DNA of 64,000 bases, from the NCBI GenBank assembly GCA_947469485.1, contig CANIPU010000009.1, positions 1 through 64,000 on the forward strand. Reading direction: 5' to 3'. The position numbers were made by a program, and so were the translations under genes. Within the stretch, counting starts at the first letter, position 1. Every line of letters begins with the position of its first letter. The stretch is from Chitinophagaceae bacterium. GTDB lineage: Bacteria > Bacteroidota > Bacteroidia > Chitinophagales > UBA10324. Positions 40,819-50,376 of this stretch are shown here, piece by piece. The notes beneath the pieces are model-generated. The model did not search any database. It was not told where the DNA came from and saw only the letters and a list, made by a program, of their open reading frames with translations.

Positions 40819-43146
40819 TTAAAATGGATATCCGATTGCAATATTAAGAATGAGATTATTTTTTCGCCAAACGGAACTGGCAAAATCAATTTTATTCAAA
40901 ATCCATCTTTCAGTTTCCGGAAGCTCCGGATTTCTTAAAGGCATTGACACATCACCTCTGAAAATAAAATAACTAAAATCCAATCGCAATCCTGCCCCTG
41001 CGCCAATCGCTATTTCTTTATAAAACCTGTTTACATCAATGTTAGCCCCTTCATTATCAGTATTTTTTTTCAGCATCCATATATTTCCTGCATCAGTAAA
41101 GAAAGCCCCCTTCAAAACACCAATTATATGAAACCGATATTCAAGATTTCCTTCCAGCTTTAAATCACCTGTTTGATTATAAAACCCATTACTACCACTT
41201 GATTCCGATGATCCGGGGCCAAGCGAACGAATACGCCATGCACGAATATCATTCGGTCCTCCAACAGAAAACTGACGGATGTACGGCAAAACAGAAGAAT
41301 TGGCAAAGGGTAATCCAATCCCGGTAAAGAAATGGGCAACCAAATTTCTCTTTTTAGTAAAAAGCCAATAATATTTATAATCAAATTCTAACCTCAAAAA
41401 GTTGCTGTACGGAATATTAAATATTAGTGATTGCCCAGTTATTGTATCCTGATTAAATTTAAGTAAATGCATTCCATCATTTAACACCGAGAGTATTCCT
41501 CCGGCCAATTCAAAACCCGATCTCATCACAAAAAAGTTTTTCAGTTTTTCGTAATCCTGATTTGAATAGGTAAAAGTATAATTACATCCGGTTATGAGTT
41601 GATCTGAAAATGTTTGCTTCAATAAAAAATCTGAATTTAAACGGGCACGAAAAGAATCACTTTGAATAATAGGCCTAGTGTAAGTCAGGGATATTCCCGG
41701 TTGGTGCCTTTTTAACTCCTTTACCGGTTCCTTGAAATCATACCCAAAACTAAAATTCTGATTATACAATGAATAAACGCCGGTTTGAAATACTGCACTA
41801 GTAGTAAACGAAATATTTGTATGCTGTTCAGAATATCTTGAAACTTTTTTATGTAAGACAGGAAATAAAACCCGAGGAACAGAAAAATTTATGCTGCTGC
41901 TTGCATTAAATAATAAGCTATCAATTTTTGCAACCGGAATTTCAACTCCTCCAATAGCATTAAAGGTTAAACGGGTTGCATCCTTAATTAGGTTTCGATT
42001 CAAATAGGTAAGCGACAGTGAGTTGCCTAAATTATTTTCAATATTTGTTGCTTTAATTTCTGTAGAAATATTACTCGTTTTGTAAGGAGTCAGCCGGATG
42101 TTGCAATCCAATGAATCAATTCCCACCTGTTGATATTGAATATTAATAAACTTATAGGTCCCTAAATCAGAAATACGATTAATTGTAAAATCATTTTTTC
42201 TAAGAGAATACTTCTCCCCCGGATTAATAAATACAACTCGATACAATCGATTTGGATTCAATATGTTTTTTTCAGCTATAAAATCAATCTTATTATACTC
42301 AATTGTATCCATTTCTGAAACGGAATCAGCAATTATCGGGTTGTATGATTGATTGATAAATACATGTCTGATATTATAAAGTCGTTGAACATCAGAACTA
42401 TCGTTCTCATCAATGTGAACACTTAAATTAACTTTATGATTTACAATTGGCGTATCAACAACATAATAAATTTCATTTCCGTTAAAGCGATACATACCCC
42501 AGTTCTGCATATCTTTTTTTATTCGTTTTCGTTCTTCCTCCATTTTTTCAAAGTCAAGCGGTGAACCAATTTTCAGCACAGAATTCTTGGCTGATTCCAT
42601 CAATAACGCGGTAACAACTTTCTCTCCTTTTACATAATTAATAGTATCGATTGTATACAGAGTATCAGCTTTTACATTGTAGATAGCTGAAACCTTTCTC
42701 CCTTTAACTTTATAATGACTTGAAACAGTTGCATCAAGATAACCCTTAGTATGAAGATAATCCTCCATCAAGTTTGATGAATAATACATCATCATGGAAT
42801 CAAATATCACAGGGGCTTCTCCCACATGTGTCTGAATCCAGTAACTTCTGCCTTTTAATTTTTTCGTTTGAAAAATATTATAAATCCACAGATTCAGTTT
42901 AAATACCCCAAGAGTAGTTTTGTTTGGTTTTTGCTTAGCAAATAATAAAAGTGAAGTTGAAAGTGAATTATTGTTTTCAATGTTCTTTTTAATCTTTTTC
43001 CAGTCAACTTTATCCTGTAAAACAATTTTATTACTCTTTAATAAAAATTTTCCTTTCGGAATATTCCGGGTGGAAATACATGAATTAAATGCAACAGAAA
43101 TAATTGCAAGGAAAATGATACTTATACTTGTCCTGAAAATCTGCAT
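40819..43146 (-). CDS. tamL: TamL-like BamA/TamA-family outer-membrane lipoprotein
   Basis: The 775-residue protein has a lipoprotein signal (IIFLAIISVAFNSC, Cys23), POTRA-like repeats over about 110-360 (for example YSSNLMEDYLHTKGYLDATV and GEKYSLRKNDFTINRISDLG) and a C-terminal Omp85 beta-barrel. The barrel shows the FSVGGPNDIRAWRIRSLGPG motif near 615 and LRLDFSYFIFRGDVSMPLRN near the end. In Bacteroidota, TamL is a lipidated TamA homologue that works with TamB in envelope biogenesis. No tamB is beside it here. Its start codon faces that of an RNA methyltransferase gene 2 bases away, so its promoter must lie inside the neighbour. Confidence 0.88.
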   Translation of the reverse strand: MQIFRTSISIIFLAIISVAFNSCISTRNIPKGKFLLKSNKIVLQDKVDWKKIKKNIENNNSLSTSLLLFAKQKPNKTTLGVFKLNLWIYNIFQTKKLKGRSYWIQTHVGEAPVIFDSMMMYYSSNLMEDYLHTKGYLDATVSSHYKVKGRKVSAIYNVKADTLYTIDTINYVKGEKVVTALLMESAKNSVLKIGSPLDFEKMEEERKRIKKDMQNWGMYRFNGNEIYYVVDTPIVNHKVNLSVHIDENDSSDVQRLYNIRHVFINQSYNPIIADSVSEMDTIEYNKIDFIAEKNILNPNRLYRVVFINPGEKYSLRKNDFTINRISDLGTYKFINIQYQQVGIDSLDCNIRLTPYKTSNISTEIKATNIENNLGNSLSLTYLNRNLIKDATRLTFNAIGGVEIPVAKIDSLLFNASSSINFSVPRVLFPVLHKKVSRYSEQHTNISFTTSAVFQTGVYSLYNQNFSFGYDFKEPVKELKRHQPGISLTYTRPIIQSDSFRARLNSDFLLKQTFSDQLITGCNYTFTYSNQDYEKLKNFFVMRSGFELAGGILSVLNDGMHLLKFNQDTITGQSLIFNIPYSNFLRLEFDYKYYWLFTKKRNLVAHFFTGIGLPFANSSVLPYIRQFSVGGPNDIRAWRIRSLGPGSSESSGSNGFYNQTGDLKLEGNLEYRFHIIGVLKGAFFTDAGNIWMLKKNTDNEGANIDVNRFYKEIAIGAGAGLRLDFSYFIFRGDVSMPLRNPELPETERWILNKIDFASSVWRKNNLILNIAIGYPF
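43103..43130 (+). promoter_or_regulatory. Candidate promoter of the RNA methyltransferase gene, inside tamL
   Basis: ATTG (43103-43106), a 16-base spacer and TATACTTG (43123-43130, one mismatch) lie within the first codons of the opposite-strand tamL gene. The spacer is one base shorter than usual. Some site here is needed, because the two start codons are only 2 bases apart. Confidence 0.33.
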
Positions 43147-43148
43147 GA

Positions 43149-43922
43149 ATGTTTTCTAAACCGCTTGAAAAGTACATTAATTCACTTAGAGTTAAAAAAT
43201 ACCGCGAAGAACATAAATGTTTTGTTGCAGAAGGTGAAAAAATCGTAAGTGAAATTCTTCATTCAGAATTAATTGTAGACAAACTACTTTTTACTGATAA
43301 GTTGAAAGATAGAGGAATGATAATGGGCAAGGTTGCTCAGGAGCATCTTGTGGTTGTAGAAGAACATGAAATGAAAAGAGTTTCTGAACTACAAACCCCA
43401 CCTGCTGTTTTAGCTCTTGTTCAAATACCTGAATACAAAATTGAAATCAATAAGTTGAATAAAGGGTTGCACCTTATATTAGATGGAATTCAGGATCCCG
43501 GAAATATGGGCACCATAATTCGAATTGCCGATTGGTTTGGTATTGAAAATATTTTTTGTTCAGAAAATTGTGTGGATGCATATAATCCTAAAGTTATACA
43601 ATCCAGCATGGGTTCAATAGTTAGGGTTAAAGTATTTGAAAAAAATATAAATGATGTTTTAACTGAAAGTCCATTACCTAAAATTTTAACAGTAATGGAA
43701 AGTGATACTACAATTTACAATAACGATTTTTCAGAAAACGCAATGATTGTAATTGGTAGTGAGGGAAAAGGGGTTTCCGAAGAAGTTAAAAAACTTTGCA
43801 CCCATTCCATTTCAATTCCAAAATTTGGTAAAGCAGAATCACTGAATGCTGCAGTAGCAACAGGAATCATTTGTGCTATACTCTCAGAAAAAAAATTCGG
43901 TGGTAAAAATCCAAACCACTGA
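43149..43922 (+). CDS. TrmH/SpoU-family RNA 2'-O-methyltransferase
   Basis: SPOUT enzymes methylate ribose 2'-OH in tRNA or rRNA. The 257-residue protein has the N-terminal substrate-binding part (YINSLRVKKYREEHKCFVAE) and the knotted SpoU domain with motif 1 LDGIQDPGNMGTIIRIADWF, motif 2 VIGSEGKGVSEEV and motif 3 IPKFGKAESLNAAVATGI. It resembles the Bacteroidota RlmB/TsnR-like group; the modified base cannot be named. The N-terminal motif supports the ATG at 43149, which places it back to back with tamL. msrA follows after 38 bases. Confidence 0.92.
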   Translation: MFSKPLEKYINSLRVKKYREEHKCFVAEGEKIVSEILHSELIVDKLLFTDKLKDRGMIMGKVAQEHLVVVEEHEMKRVSELQTPPAVLALVQIPEYKIEINKLNKGLHLILDGIQDPGNMGTIIRIADWFGIENIFCSENCVDAYNPKVIQSSMGSIVRVKVFEKNINDVLTESPLPKILTVMESDTTIYNNDFSENAMIVIGSEGKGVSEEVKKLCTHSISIPKFGKAESLNAAVATGIICAILSEKKFGGKNPNH

Positions 43923-43960
43923 ACCGTTTCGTAGTTTATATGTTCTTAATAAAACAAACT

Positions 43961-44632
43961 ATGAAAAAAACATTCAGCAAAATACTATTTGCCTTTTTAG
44001 GCCTTACTCAGGTTTCTTGCGCGCAAAAATCAGAAACAAATACAAAAGTTATGAATGAAAAAATAAAATTTGAATCAGATAAACAAAATCCTAACGAATC
44101 AATTGATACTGCAACTTTTGGTATGGGATGTTTTTGGTGCAGCGAAGCCATATTCCTTCAATTGAATGGAGTGGAATCTGTTACTTCCGGATATTCAGGA
44201 GGACAGGTATTAAATCCAACTTATAAAGAAGTTTGTGATGGAACGACCGGACATGCGGAGGTTGTACAGGTTGTTTATAAACCTTCAATTGTAAGCTTCG
44301 ATGAATTACTTCATGCATTCTGGCTTGCACACGACCCAACAACATTGAATCGTCAGGGAGCTGATGTTGGAACACAGTATCGTTCTGTGGTTTTTTATCA
44401 CAATGATTATCAGAAATCGTTAGCTGAAAAATATAAAAAGGAATTAAACGAATCGGGTGCATTTTCGGGAACAGTTGTTACAGAAATATCAGCATTTAAA
44501 AAATTTTATAAAGCGGAAGACTATCATCAGGATTATTATAACTTAAATGGCAGTGCCCCATATTGTCAAATAGTAATTGCACCAAAAGTTGAGAAATTCA
44601 AAAAAGTATTTGAAGGAAAACTAAAGCAGTAA
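43961..44632 (+). CDS. msrA: Peptide methionine sulfoxide reductase MsrA, predicted lipoprotein
   Basis: MsrA reduces the S-epimer of methionine sulfoxide in proteins. I use the ATG at 43961, which begins a lipoprotein signal (KILFAFLGLTQVSC, Cys20); a longer frame from 43940 would blunt it. The catalytic domain is complete: FGMGCFWCSEAIF (Cys57), SGYSGG, YKEVCDGTTGHAEVVQVVY, the HDPTTLNRQGADVGTQYRSV motif and EDYHQDYYNLNG. The enzyme should therefore act in the periplasm, tethered to a membrane. No msrB is adjacent. Confidence 0.93.
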   Translation: MKKTFSKILFAFLGLTQVSCAQKSETNTKVMNEKIKFESDKQNPNESIDTATFGMGCFWCSEAIFLQLNGVESVTSGYSGGQVLNPTYKEVCDGTTGHAEVVQVVYKPSIVSFDELLHAFWLAHDPTTLNRQGADVGTQYRSVVFYHNDYQKSLAEKYKKELNESGAFSGTVVTEISAFKKFYKAEDYHQDYYNLNGSAPYCQIVIAPKVEKFKKVFEGKLKQ

Positions 44633-44671
44633 TAAGAATATATTCTTATAGAAGAAATAGAACATCTTCAT

Positions 44672-44705
44672 AAAAAAAAGCCGCTTCTTATTCAGAAGCG
44701 GCTTT
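44672..44705 (-). terminator. Terminator of the DEAD-box helicase gene
   Basis: On the minus strand a perfect 12-base stem AAAGCCGCTTCT with a 5-base loop is followed by TTTTTTTTA. The plus side lacks a good T-tract, so it mainly serves the minus strand but also separates it from msrA. Confidence 0.8.
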
Positions 44706-44727
44706 CACTATTAATTGTTTTTAATTT

Positions 44728-46110
44728 TTACCAGCGCTTTCTACCACTGCTGCTGTGATTACTTCCACTGCTCGTGCTGCTTCCGCTCCTGCCTTCACCA
44801 CTTGTGTGACTATGACCGCTTCCGCTTCTTTCGCCATTGCGTGTTCCACCACCACTGCTTCTACTACCGGATGAATTACTTCTTCCTCTTCCCGAACCCG
44901 AACGAAATCCCGAGTTAGAATTTCTTCTTTGTGGTGATTGCTTCCGAACAAAATTCAAAGGCATATCATCAAACGATATTGCATACGGATGGTCAGTAAC
45001 AACCGGAATCGGTTTGCCAATCAACTTGTTAATGTCTTTCAATTCTCCTAATTCTTCCGAATCGCAAAACGATAAAGCAACTCCGCTCAATCCTGCTCTT
45101 CCTGTTCTTCCAATACGGTGAACATATGTTTCAGCAACATTGGGCATATCAAAATTTATTACATGCGAGAGTTCATCCACATCAATTCCGCGAGCGGCAA
45201 TGTCAGTAGCTACAAGCACTTTTATTTTTCCGGTTTTAAAATTCGTTAATGCACGCTGCCGGTTATTCTGCGATTTATTTCCATGAATGGCTTCAGCATG
45301 AATGTGCACCCTCACTAATTCCTTCACCACTTTATCAGCACCGTGCTTGGTGCGTGTAAATACCAATGCCGATTTTATTGTTTCATCTTTTAGTATATGA
45401 ATAAGCAGATTCTTTTTCTGCTCCCGCTCCACATAATAAACTCCCTGCGAAATTGCTTCTACAGTGGTCGACTGCGGAGTCACTTCCACTTTTTCAGGAT
45501 TCGATAAAATAGTATCAGCTAACTTTTGAATTTCAGGTGGCATCGTAGCCGAGAAAAACAAAGTCTGCCGTTTGTGTGGCAACTTCGCAATCACCCTTTT
45601 CACATCCTGCAAAAATCCCATGTCCAACATACGGTCAGCTTCATCCAACACAAAAAATTCTATGTGCTGCAGGTTCACATGCCGTTGCTGCATTAAATCC
45701 AATAAGCGACCGGGTGTTGCAATTAAAACATCAATACCATTTCGTAGTGCAATCACCTGTGAGTGTTGCGATACTCCGCCGAATATTACTAAGTTCCGGC
45801 TGTCAACAAATTTTCCGTAAGTCGAAAAACTTTCCTGTATCTGAATCGCCAGTTCCCGTGTTGGTGTCAACACAAGTGCCTTAATGTTGCGGTGCCCTTT
45901 ATCGTTGTGCATGCCAATGTTCAGCAATTGTAAAATCGGAATGGCGAATGCGGCAGTTTTTCCTGTTCCTGTTTGTGCGCAACCCAGCAAATCTTTATGT
46001 TTTAATATAATCGGAATCGCTTGTTCCTGAATGGGGGTTGGTGTAGTGTATCCTGTTGTTTTTAAAGCCTTCAGAATCGGCTCAATTAAATGTAAGTTCT
46101 CGAATGACAT
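44728..46110 (-). CDS. DEAD-box RNA helicase with Ser/Gly/Arg-rich tail
   Basis: RhlE-like ATP-dependent RNA helicase of 460 residues. It has the Q motif ([13 protein letters not shown]), [28 protein letters not shown] in [17 protein letters not shown], and in the second RecA domain [20 protein letters not shown] and [10 protein letters not shown]. Residues from about 390 to the end form a low-complexity Ser/Gly/Arg/His tail finishing GRKRW, likely an RNA-binding extension. A TACATTTG -7 box at 46235-46228 suggests a leader of about 110 bases, as often seen for cold-induced helicases. Function in ribosome assembly or RNA decay is inferred from the family. Confidence 0.94.
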   Translation of the reverse strand: MSFENLHLIEPILKALKTTGYTTPTPIQEQAIPIILKHKDLLGCAQTGTGKTAAFAIPILQLLNIGMHNDKGHRNIKALVLTPTRELAIQIQESFSTYGKFVDSRNLVIFGGVSQHSQVIALRNGIDVLIATPGRLLDLMQQRHVNLQHIEFFVLDEADRMLDMGFLQDVKRVIAKLPHKRQTLFFSATMPPEIQKLADTILSNPEKVEVTPQSTTVEAISQGVYYVEREQKKNLLIHILKDETIKSALVFTRTKHGADKVVKELVRVHIHAEAIHGNKSQNNRQRALTNFKTGKIKVLVATDIAARGIDVDELSHVINFDMPNVAETYVHRIGRTGRAGLSGVALSFCDSEELGELKDINKLIGKPIPVVTDHPYAISFDDMPLNFVRKQSPQRRNSNSGFRSGSGRGRSNSSGSRSSGGGTRNGERSGSGHSHTSGEGRSGSSTSSGSNHSSSGRKRW

Positions 46111-46227
46111 AGTACTGTTAATGTAAATTAATTTGTTTTTAGTTTTAAAAATGATTTTAACCGTTTTTGATTGAATATAATATAGAGACGGCTCTTAATA
46201 AGATTTCAATCTGATGTGTTATCGATA

Positions 46228-46235
46228 CAAATGTA
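46228..46235 (-). promoter_or_regulatory. Candidate promoter -7 box of the DEAD-box helicase
   Basis: On the minus strand TACATTTG is an exact consensus match. The closest TTTG is only 12 bases further up, so the -33 box is unclear. The 46111-46353 gap otherwise holds AT-rich sequence without a gene; the predicted 5' leader of the helicase would run through 46111-46221. Confidence 0.42.
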
Positions 46236-46353
46236 GTCTATTAAAAACAAATGCCTTTTATAGCAACTAGTAACTACTTAATATATTATCTACTAAATAA
46301 AGATTGCTCCTTTAAAAGTTGTAATGAAATCCTAAACTAAATACTTTATGCAA

Positions 46354-46956
46354 TCAGGAAATATCATTTTGTGACCAAACAGAATATTTTTTTGTCCAAT
46401 TATTGAAAGGAAATTCCAATCCATAAGAAAATGCAAGCAAGCTTGTTTGAATTGAAATTCTATTTGTTCTGTATTCAAACTGTAAATCGGGTCCAGCTGA
46501 AATTACTTTTCTTAAAGTAAATTCATCTATATGTGGATTATGAAAGGACCTGAAATGTTCTCTTATCCAATAAAAATCAAGCGATGGTGCAAAATAAAAT
46601 TGTTTAAATAATTTCATTTTATAATCAAGTCCTACTCTTATTTTAATATCCCCTTTGTTAAAACTATTAGGCAATTCATATTCAAAGCTGTACGAATGCC
46701 AGTAATCATCGTACTCATAGGGATATACTACTCCAATTGATAAAAATGTCTTTGGACAAATCTTTCGTTCATACTGCAATTCAAATTCGGGAAATATTGG
46801 ATAGCCATTACCTAATTCCGAAATGAAATGCGGTGCACATGTAAACTCAATTCCTACTGGATTTTTCTTATGTATCGAATCAATTTTCGCTTTCTGTGCT
46901 TTTGCTGAAGGTGACATTATTGACAGAAGAAAAATAATTAGAGACAACTTTTTCAT
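46354..46956 (-). CDS. Hypothetical outer-membrane beta-barrel protein
   Basis: I choose the ATG at 46956, which opens a clean signal peptide (KKLSLIIFLLSIMSPSAKAQ), over an ATG at 47007. The 200-residue protein has alternating hydrophobic strands rich in aromatic residues (GIEFTCAPHFISELGNGYPI, FPEFELQYERKICPKTFLSI, IKIRVGLDYKMKLFKQFYFA, DLQFEYRTNRISIQTSLLAF). This is the look of a small outer-membrane barrel of 8 or so strands. It ends without the usual terminal aromatic. No family can be named. It is divergent from the VPS10/BNR-type gene, with 81 bases between start codons. Confidence 0.68.
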   Translation of the reverse strand: MKKLSLIIFLLSIMSPSAKAQKAKIDSIHKKNPVGIEFTCAPHFISELGNGYPIFPEFELQYERKICPKTFLSIGVVYPYEYDDYWHSYSFEYELPNSFNKGDIKIRVGLDYKMKLFKQFYFAPSLDFYWIREHFRSFHNPHIDEFTLRKVISAGPDLQFEYRTNRISIQTSLLAFSYGLEFPFNNWTKKYSVWSQNDIS

Positions 46957-47037
46957 TACTATAAATCTAATTAGCAATTCTGTAAATGAATTAGTTTTTT
47001 CTACCATCTTTGAAGCACCTTCAATTCAAATTTATCA

Positions 47038-50000
47038 ATGAATAAATTTTTCCTAATTACTCTCCTCTCCTTTACTGTTACACTTTCATTTGCTCAAAAA
47101 TCTACTTCCAAAAAAACTGAAGCAAAAACTTTCTCTCTTGAGCAAGATAATTACAGTTTGCTCACACAAAGTTTGCGCTGGCGCTGCATTGGTCCCTTTC
47201 GCGGCGGAAGAAGTTTAGCTGTGTGCGGTGTGCGTGGCAACAATCAGATATATTATTTCGGAGCAGTGGGTGGCGGTGTTTGGAAAACTACCAATGGCGG
47301 AACTGATTGGAGTTGCATCAGCGATACTACTTTCAAGAGCAGCAGTGTTGGAGCAATAACAGTTGCACCAAGTGATGCGAATATTATTTATGTGGGAATG
47401 GGTGAAGCCGAGATCCGGAATAATATTTCCTTCGGTGATGGAATGTATAAATCAACCGATGCAGGCAAAACATGGAAGCACATCGGTCTCGAAAAATCGT
47501 ATGCTATTCAAAACATCGTGGTGCATCCCAAGAATCCTGATTTGGTTTATTGTTCCGCAATGGGGGGAATTTTCGGAGCAAATCCTGAGCGCGGTTTGTA
47601 TCGCAGTAAGGATGGAGGAAAAACATGGCAACTAATTCTCAGCAAGAACGACAGCACAGGTTGTGTGCAGATTGTAATGGACCCTGTAAACACTGATGTG
47701 TTGTATGCTTCGCTGTGGCAGGCGCGCCGTAGTGCTTACGACCTCGTCAGTGGTGGAAACGGCAGCGGACTTTATAAGAGTATTGACGGTGGTGACACAT
47801 GGCAATCACTCTCTCAGAATCCAGGAATGCCGGTAGGCATGTTGGGAAAAATTATGCTAGCGGTTTCTCCTGTTGATAATGATTTGCTTTTTGCTTTAGT
47901 GGAAAATAAAAACGGCGGCTTGTTTAAAAGTTACGATGCCGGAAAAACATGGAGTAAGCTGCCTGATAATGCAAACCTCACACAGCGACCATGGTATTTC
48001 TCACAATTGTTTTGCGATGTAAAAGATCCGCGCACTTTGTATGTGCTTAATGTGCAGGCATGGAAAAGTGTGGATGGCGGAAACACCTGGAAAACCATTA
48101 ACAACAATCACGGCGACAATCACGACTTCTGGCAAAACCCTGATGATGCTGATAACTTTATGATTGGTGATGATGGAGGCGGCGAAGTAACTTTTGATGG
48201 AGGTGCACATTTTACTGAACTTGATTTCCCTACAGCACAGATGTATCATGTAAATCTGTCCAATGATTTTCCGTACCATGTTTATGGCGACCAGCAAGAC
48301 AACAGCAGCATCTGCATTGCATCGCGCACTCGTGGGTATAGTATTGATAAGGATGATTGGTTCTCAGTTGCAGGTGGTGAGAGTGGTTACATAGTTCCCG
48401 ACCCTGATAACTGGAAGATTACTTATGGAGGTGGTTACGATGGTTATCTTGGAAAATATAATTATGAGAATAACCAGAATCAGGATATTTCTGTTTACCC
48501 CGAAAGCACCATTGGAGCTGGTTCAGTAAGTCGCATCAACCGCTTTCAGTGGACTTTCCCGATTTCGATTTCTCCATTCAACTCAAAAATAATTTATGTC
48601 GGCTCACAGTATGTCTATCGCAGTATGGATGCGGGAATGAGTTGGGTAAAAATTTCCGATGACTTAACACGGCATGATTCAACCCGCCTTCAACCGAGTG
48701 GTGGTCCTATCAATAAAGACAACACCGGCGCCGAAGTGTATGCTGATGTTTATGCCATTGCAGAATCCCCATTAACACAAGGAGTAATTTGGGTTGGAAG
48801 TGATGATGGTCTAATTCATGTTTCGATAGACAATGGAAAGAGTTGGGAGAATGTTACACCTCCCACTTCACTTCTTCCTGATTGGGCAATGATTTCTATT
48901 GTGGAACCATCACATTATGATGCAGGATGGTGCTATGTTTCTGCCACTCGATATAAAAGTGACGATACAAAACCGTACCTTCTCAAGACAAATGATTATG
49001 GAAAAACATGGAGCATTATTACAAATGGAATTCCTTCAACGGCATATACGCGATGCATTCGCGAAGACATGCACTATTTAGGTTTGCTTTATGCAGGAAC
49101 TGAAACCGGAATTTATTTTTCTCTTGACAATGGCGCTCAATGGCATTCGTTGCAATTGAATCTTCCAATTACTCCTGTAATGGATATTCAAATTCATTCT
49201 AAAGAAAACGATTTAGTGATAGCAACTCATGGAAGAAGTTTCTGGATTTTAGATGATGTTTCTTATTTATACTCTACCGATTTAACTTATTATTCTGCAA
49301 TGCATCGGAAAGAAATTTTAAAAGCCCCTTCTAAAAACATTGTAAATGAAAAATATTATTCGACTAATTTTTTATTTACACCAAGACCAACTTATCGCAT
49401 GCAAGGTGGAAGTTATCATACTGATTACACAGGAGAAAATGCGCCCAATGGTGTGCTCCTCCGCTACTGGCTGAAGAGTAAACCCGCCAAGGAATTGAAG
49501 TTTATGTTTATCAGAGAGAATTGGGAAGGAAACACTTCGAGTACCGACACCATCATTACTTACAGCAGCACCAAGGATAAAAAAGGCGAGCCAATAAAAA
49601 TCTCAAAAGACTTTTATCAGGAACAAAAAATTGAGCGCAACGGAATTCTTTCTGCCGACAGCGGTCTCAATACTTTTGTGTGGGACATGCGCTACGATGA
49701 CCCCGAACGGATGGATGGTGCCGTGTTGTGGAACGGTTATACTACTGCTAAAGTTGTTCCCGGCGATTACAAAGTCAAGATGTTTATTGGAGATAGTCTG
49801 ATTCAGATTATGCCATTCGAAATAAAAATGGACCCTGCTGTAACAGTCGAAACAGAAGATTTGCAAGCGCAACTCGATTACATAAAAGCCGCGAATAAAA
49901 AATTAAACGAAGTACACAAAGCCGTAAAAGATTTGCGCACCATTCGCTCGCAGGTGAATGATTTTATTTCAGGTGTAACAGATACTGCCGTTGCGCACCA

Positions 50001-50313
50001 ACTCCGCGATTACACAAAAGCAATGCTCGACACTTTGGATTTAATTGAAAACAATTTCGTGAATCTGAAAGCAAAAGCGGGGCAGGATGTTTTGAAATAT
50101 CCCATCGTGCTCAATGATAAAATCTCCGCACTCGCTGGTGGCGCAAACTCTGCCGATGCAAAACCCTCCCCTCAATTCTACGATGCACTCACAGATTTAA
50201 GTGCGCGTGCTGATGTTTATTTAAGAATGATGGAGCGTGTAAAGAAAATTTATGTTCCTGCTTTTAATACTAAGGTAAAGGATATGAATGTTCCGGCAGT
50301 GCAGATGAAATAG
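47038..50313 (+). CDS. Large exported VPS10/BNR-repeat protein
   Basis: The 1091-residue protein has a signal peptide (FFLITLLSFTVTLSFAQ). At least ten Asp-box motifs lie between residues 80 and 720 (KTTNGGTDW, KSTDAGKTW, RSKDGGKTW, KSIDGGDTW, KSVDGGNTW, RSMDAGMSW, VSIDNGKSW, KTNDYGKTW). This is the pattern of VPS10/sortilin-like ten-bladed propellers. The C-terminal 370 residues contain beta-sandwich parts (GLNTFVWDMRYDDPERMDGA, PGDYKVKMFIGDSLI) and a helical end. Such proteins are often labelled glycosyl hydrolase, but I see no catalytic acid set. Unlike the BNR protein at 27.8-31 kb it lacks a T9SS sorting domain, so it is probably periplasmic. Confidence 0.87.
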   Translation: MNKFFLITLLSFTVTLSFAQKSTSKKTEAKTFSLEQDNYSLLTQSLRWRCIGPFRGGRSLAVCGVRGNNQIYYFGAVGGGVWKTTNGGTDWSCISDTTFKSSSVGAITVAPSDANIIYVGMGEAEIRNNISFGDGMYKSTDAGKTWKHIGLEKSYAIQNIVVHPKNPDLVYCSAMGGIFGANPERGLYRSKDGGKTWQLILSKNDSTGCVQIVMDPVNTDVLYASLWQARRSAYDLVSGGNGSGLYKSIDGGDTWQSLSQNPGMPVGMLGKIMLAVSPVDNDLLFALVENKNGGLFKSYDAGKTWSKLPDNANLTQRPWYFSQLFCDVKDPRTLYVLNVQAWKSVDGGNTWKTINNNHGDNHDFWQNPDDADNFMIGDDGGGEVTFDGGAHFTELDFPTAQMYHVNLSNDFPYHVYGDQQDNSSICIASRTRGYSIDKDDWFSVAGGESGYIVPDPDNWKITYGGGYDGYLGKYNYENNQNQDISVYPESTIGAGSVSRINRFQWTFPISISPFNSKIIYVGSQYVYRSMDAGMSWVKISDDLTRHDSTRLQPSGGPINKDNTGAEVYADVYAIAESPLTQGVIWVGSDDGLIHVSIDNGKSWENVTPPTSLLPDWAMISIVEPSHYDAGWCYVSATRYKSDDTKPYLLKTNDYGKTWSIITNGIPSTAYTRCIREDMHYLGLLYAGTETGIYFSLDNGAQWHSLQLNLPITPVMDIQIHSKENDLVIATHGRSFWILDDVSYLYSTDLTYYSAMHRKEILKAPSKNIVNEKYYSTNFLFTPRPTYRMQGGSYHTDYTGENAPNGVLLRYWLKSKPAKELKFMFIRENWEGNTSSTDTIITYSSTKDKKGEPIKISKDFYQEQKIERNGILSADSGLNTFVWDMRYDDPERMDGAVLWNGYTTAKVVPGDYKVKMFIGDSLIQIMPFEIKMDPAVTVETEDLQAQLDYIKAANKKLNEVHKAVKDLRTIRSQVNDFISGVTDTAVAHQLRDYTKAMLDTLDLIENNFVNLKAKAGQDVLKYPIVLNDKISALAGGANSADAKPSPQFYDALTDLSARADVYLRMMERVKKIYVPAFNTKVKDMNVPAVQMK

Positions 50314-50376
50314 AGAAATATTTTCAACTGATATTTCTAAGCTATATCAACCATTTGAAAAATGTAATTTGGCTGT

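Noticed and set aside
44715-44951. Cys/His-rich and Val/Glu-rich open frames opposite or overlapping the helicase end
   Set aside because: They mirror the low-complexity Ser/Gly/Arg/His tail of the helicase in other frames; no start signals or family motifs.
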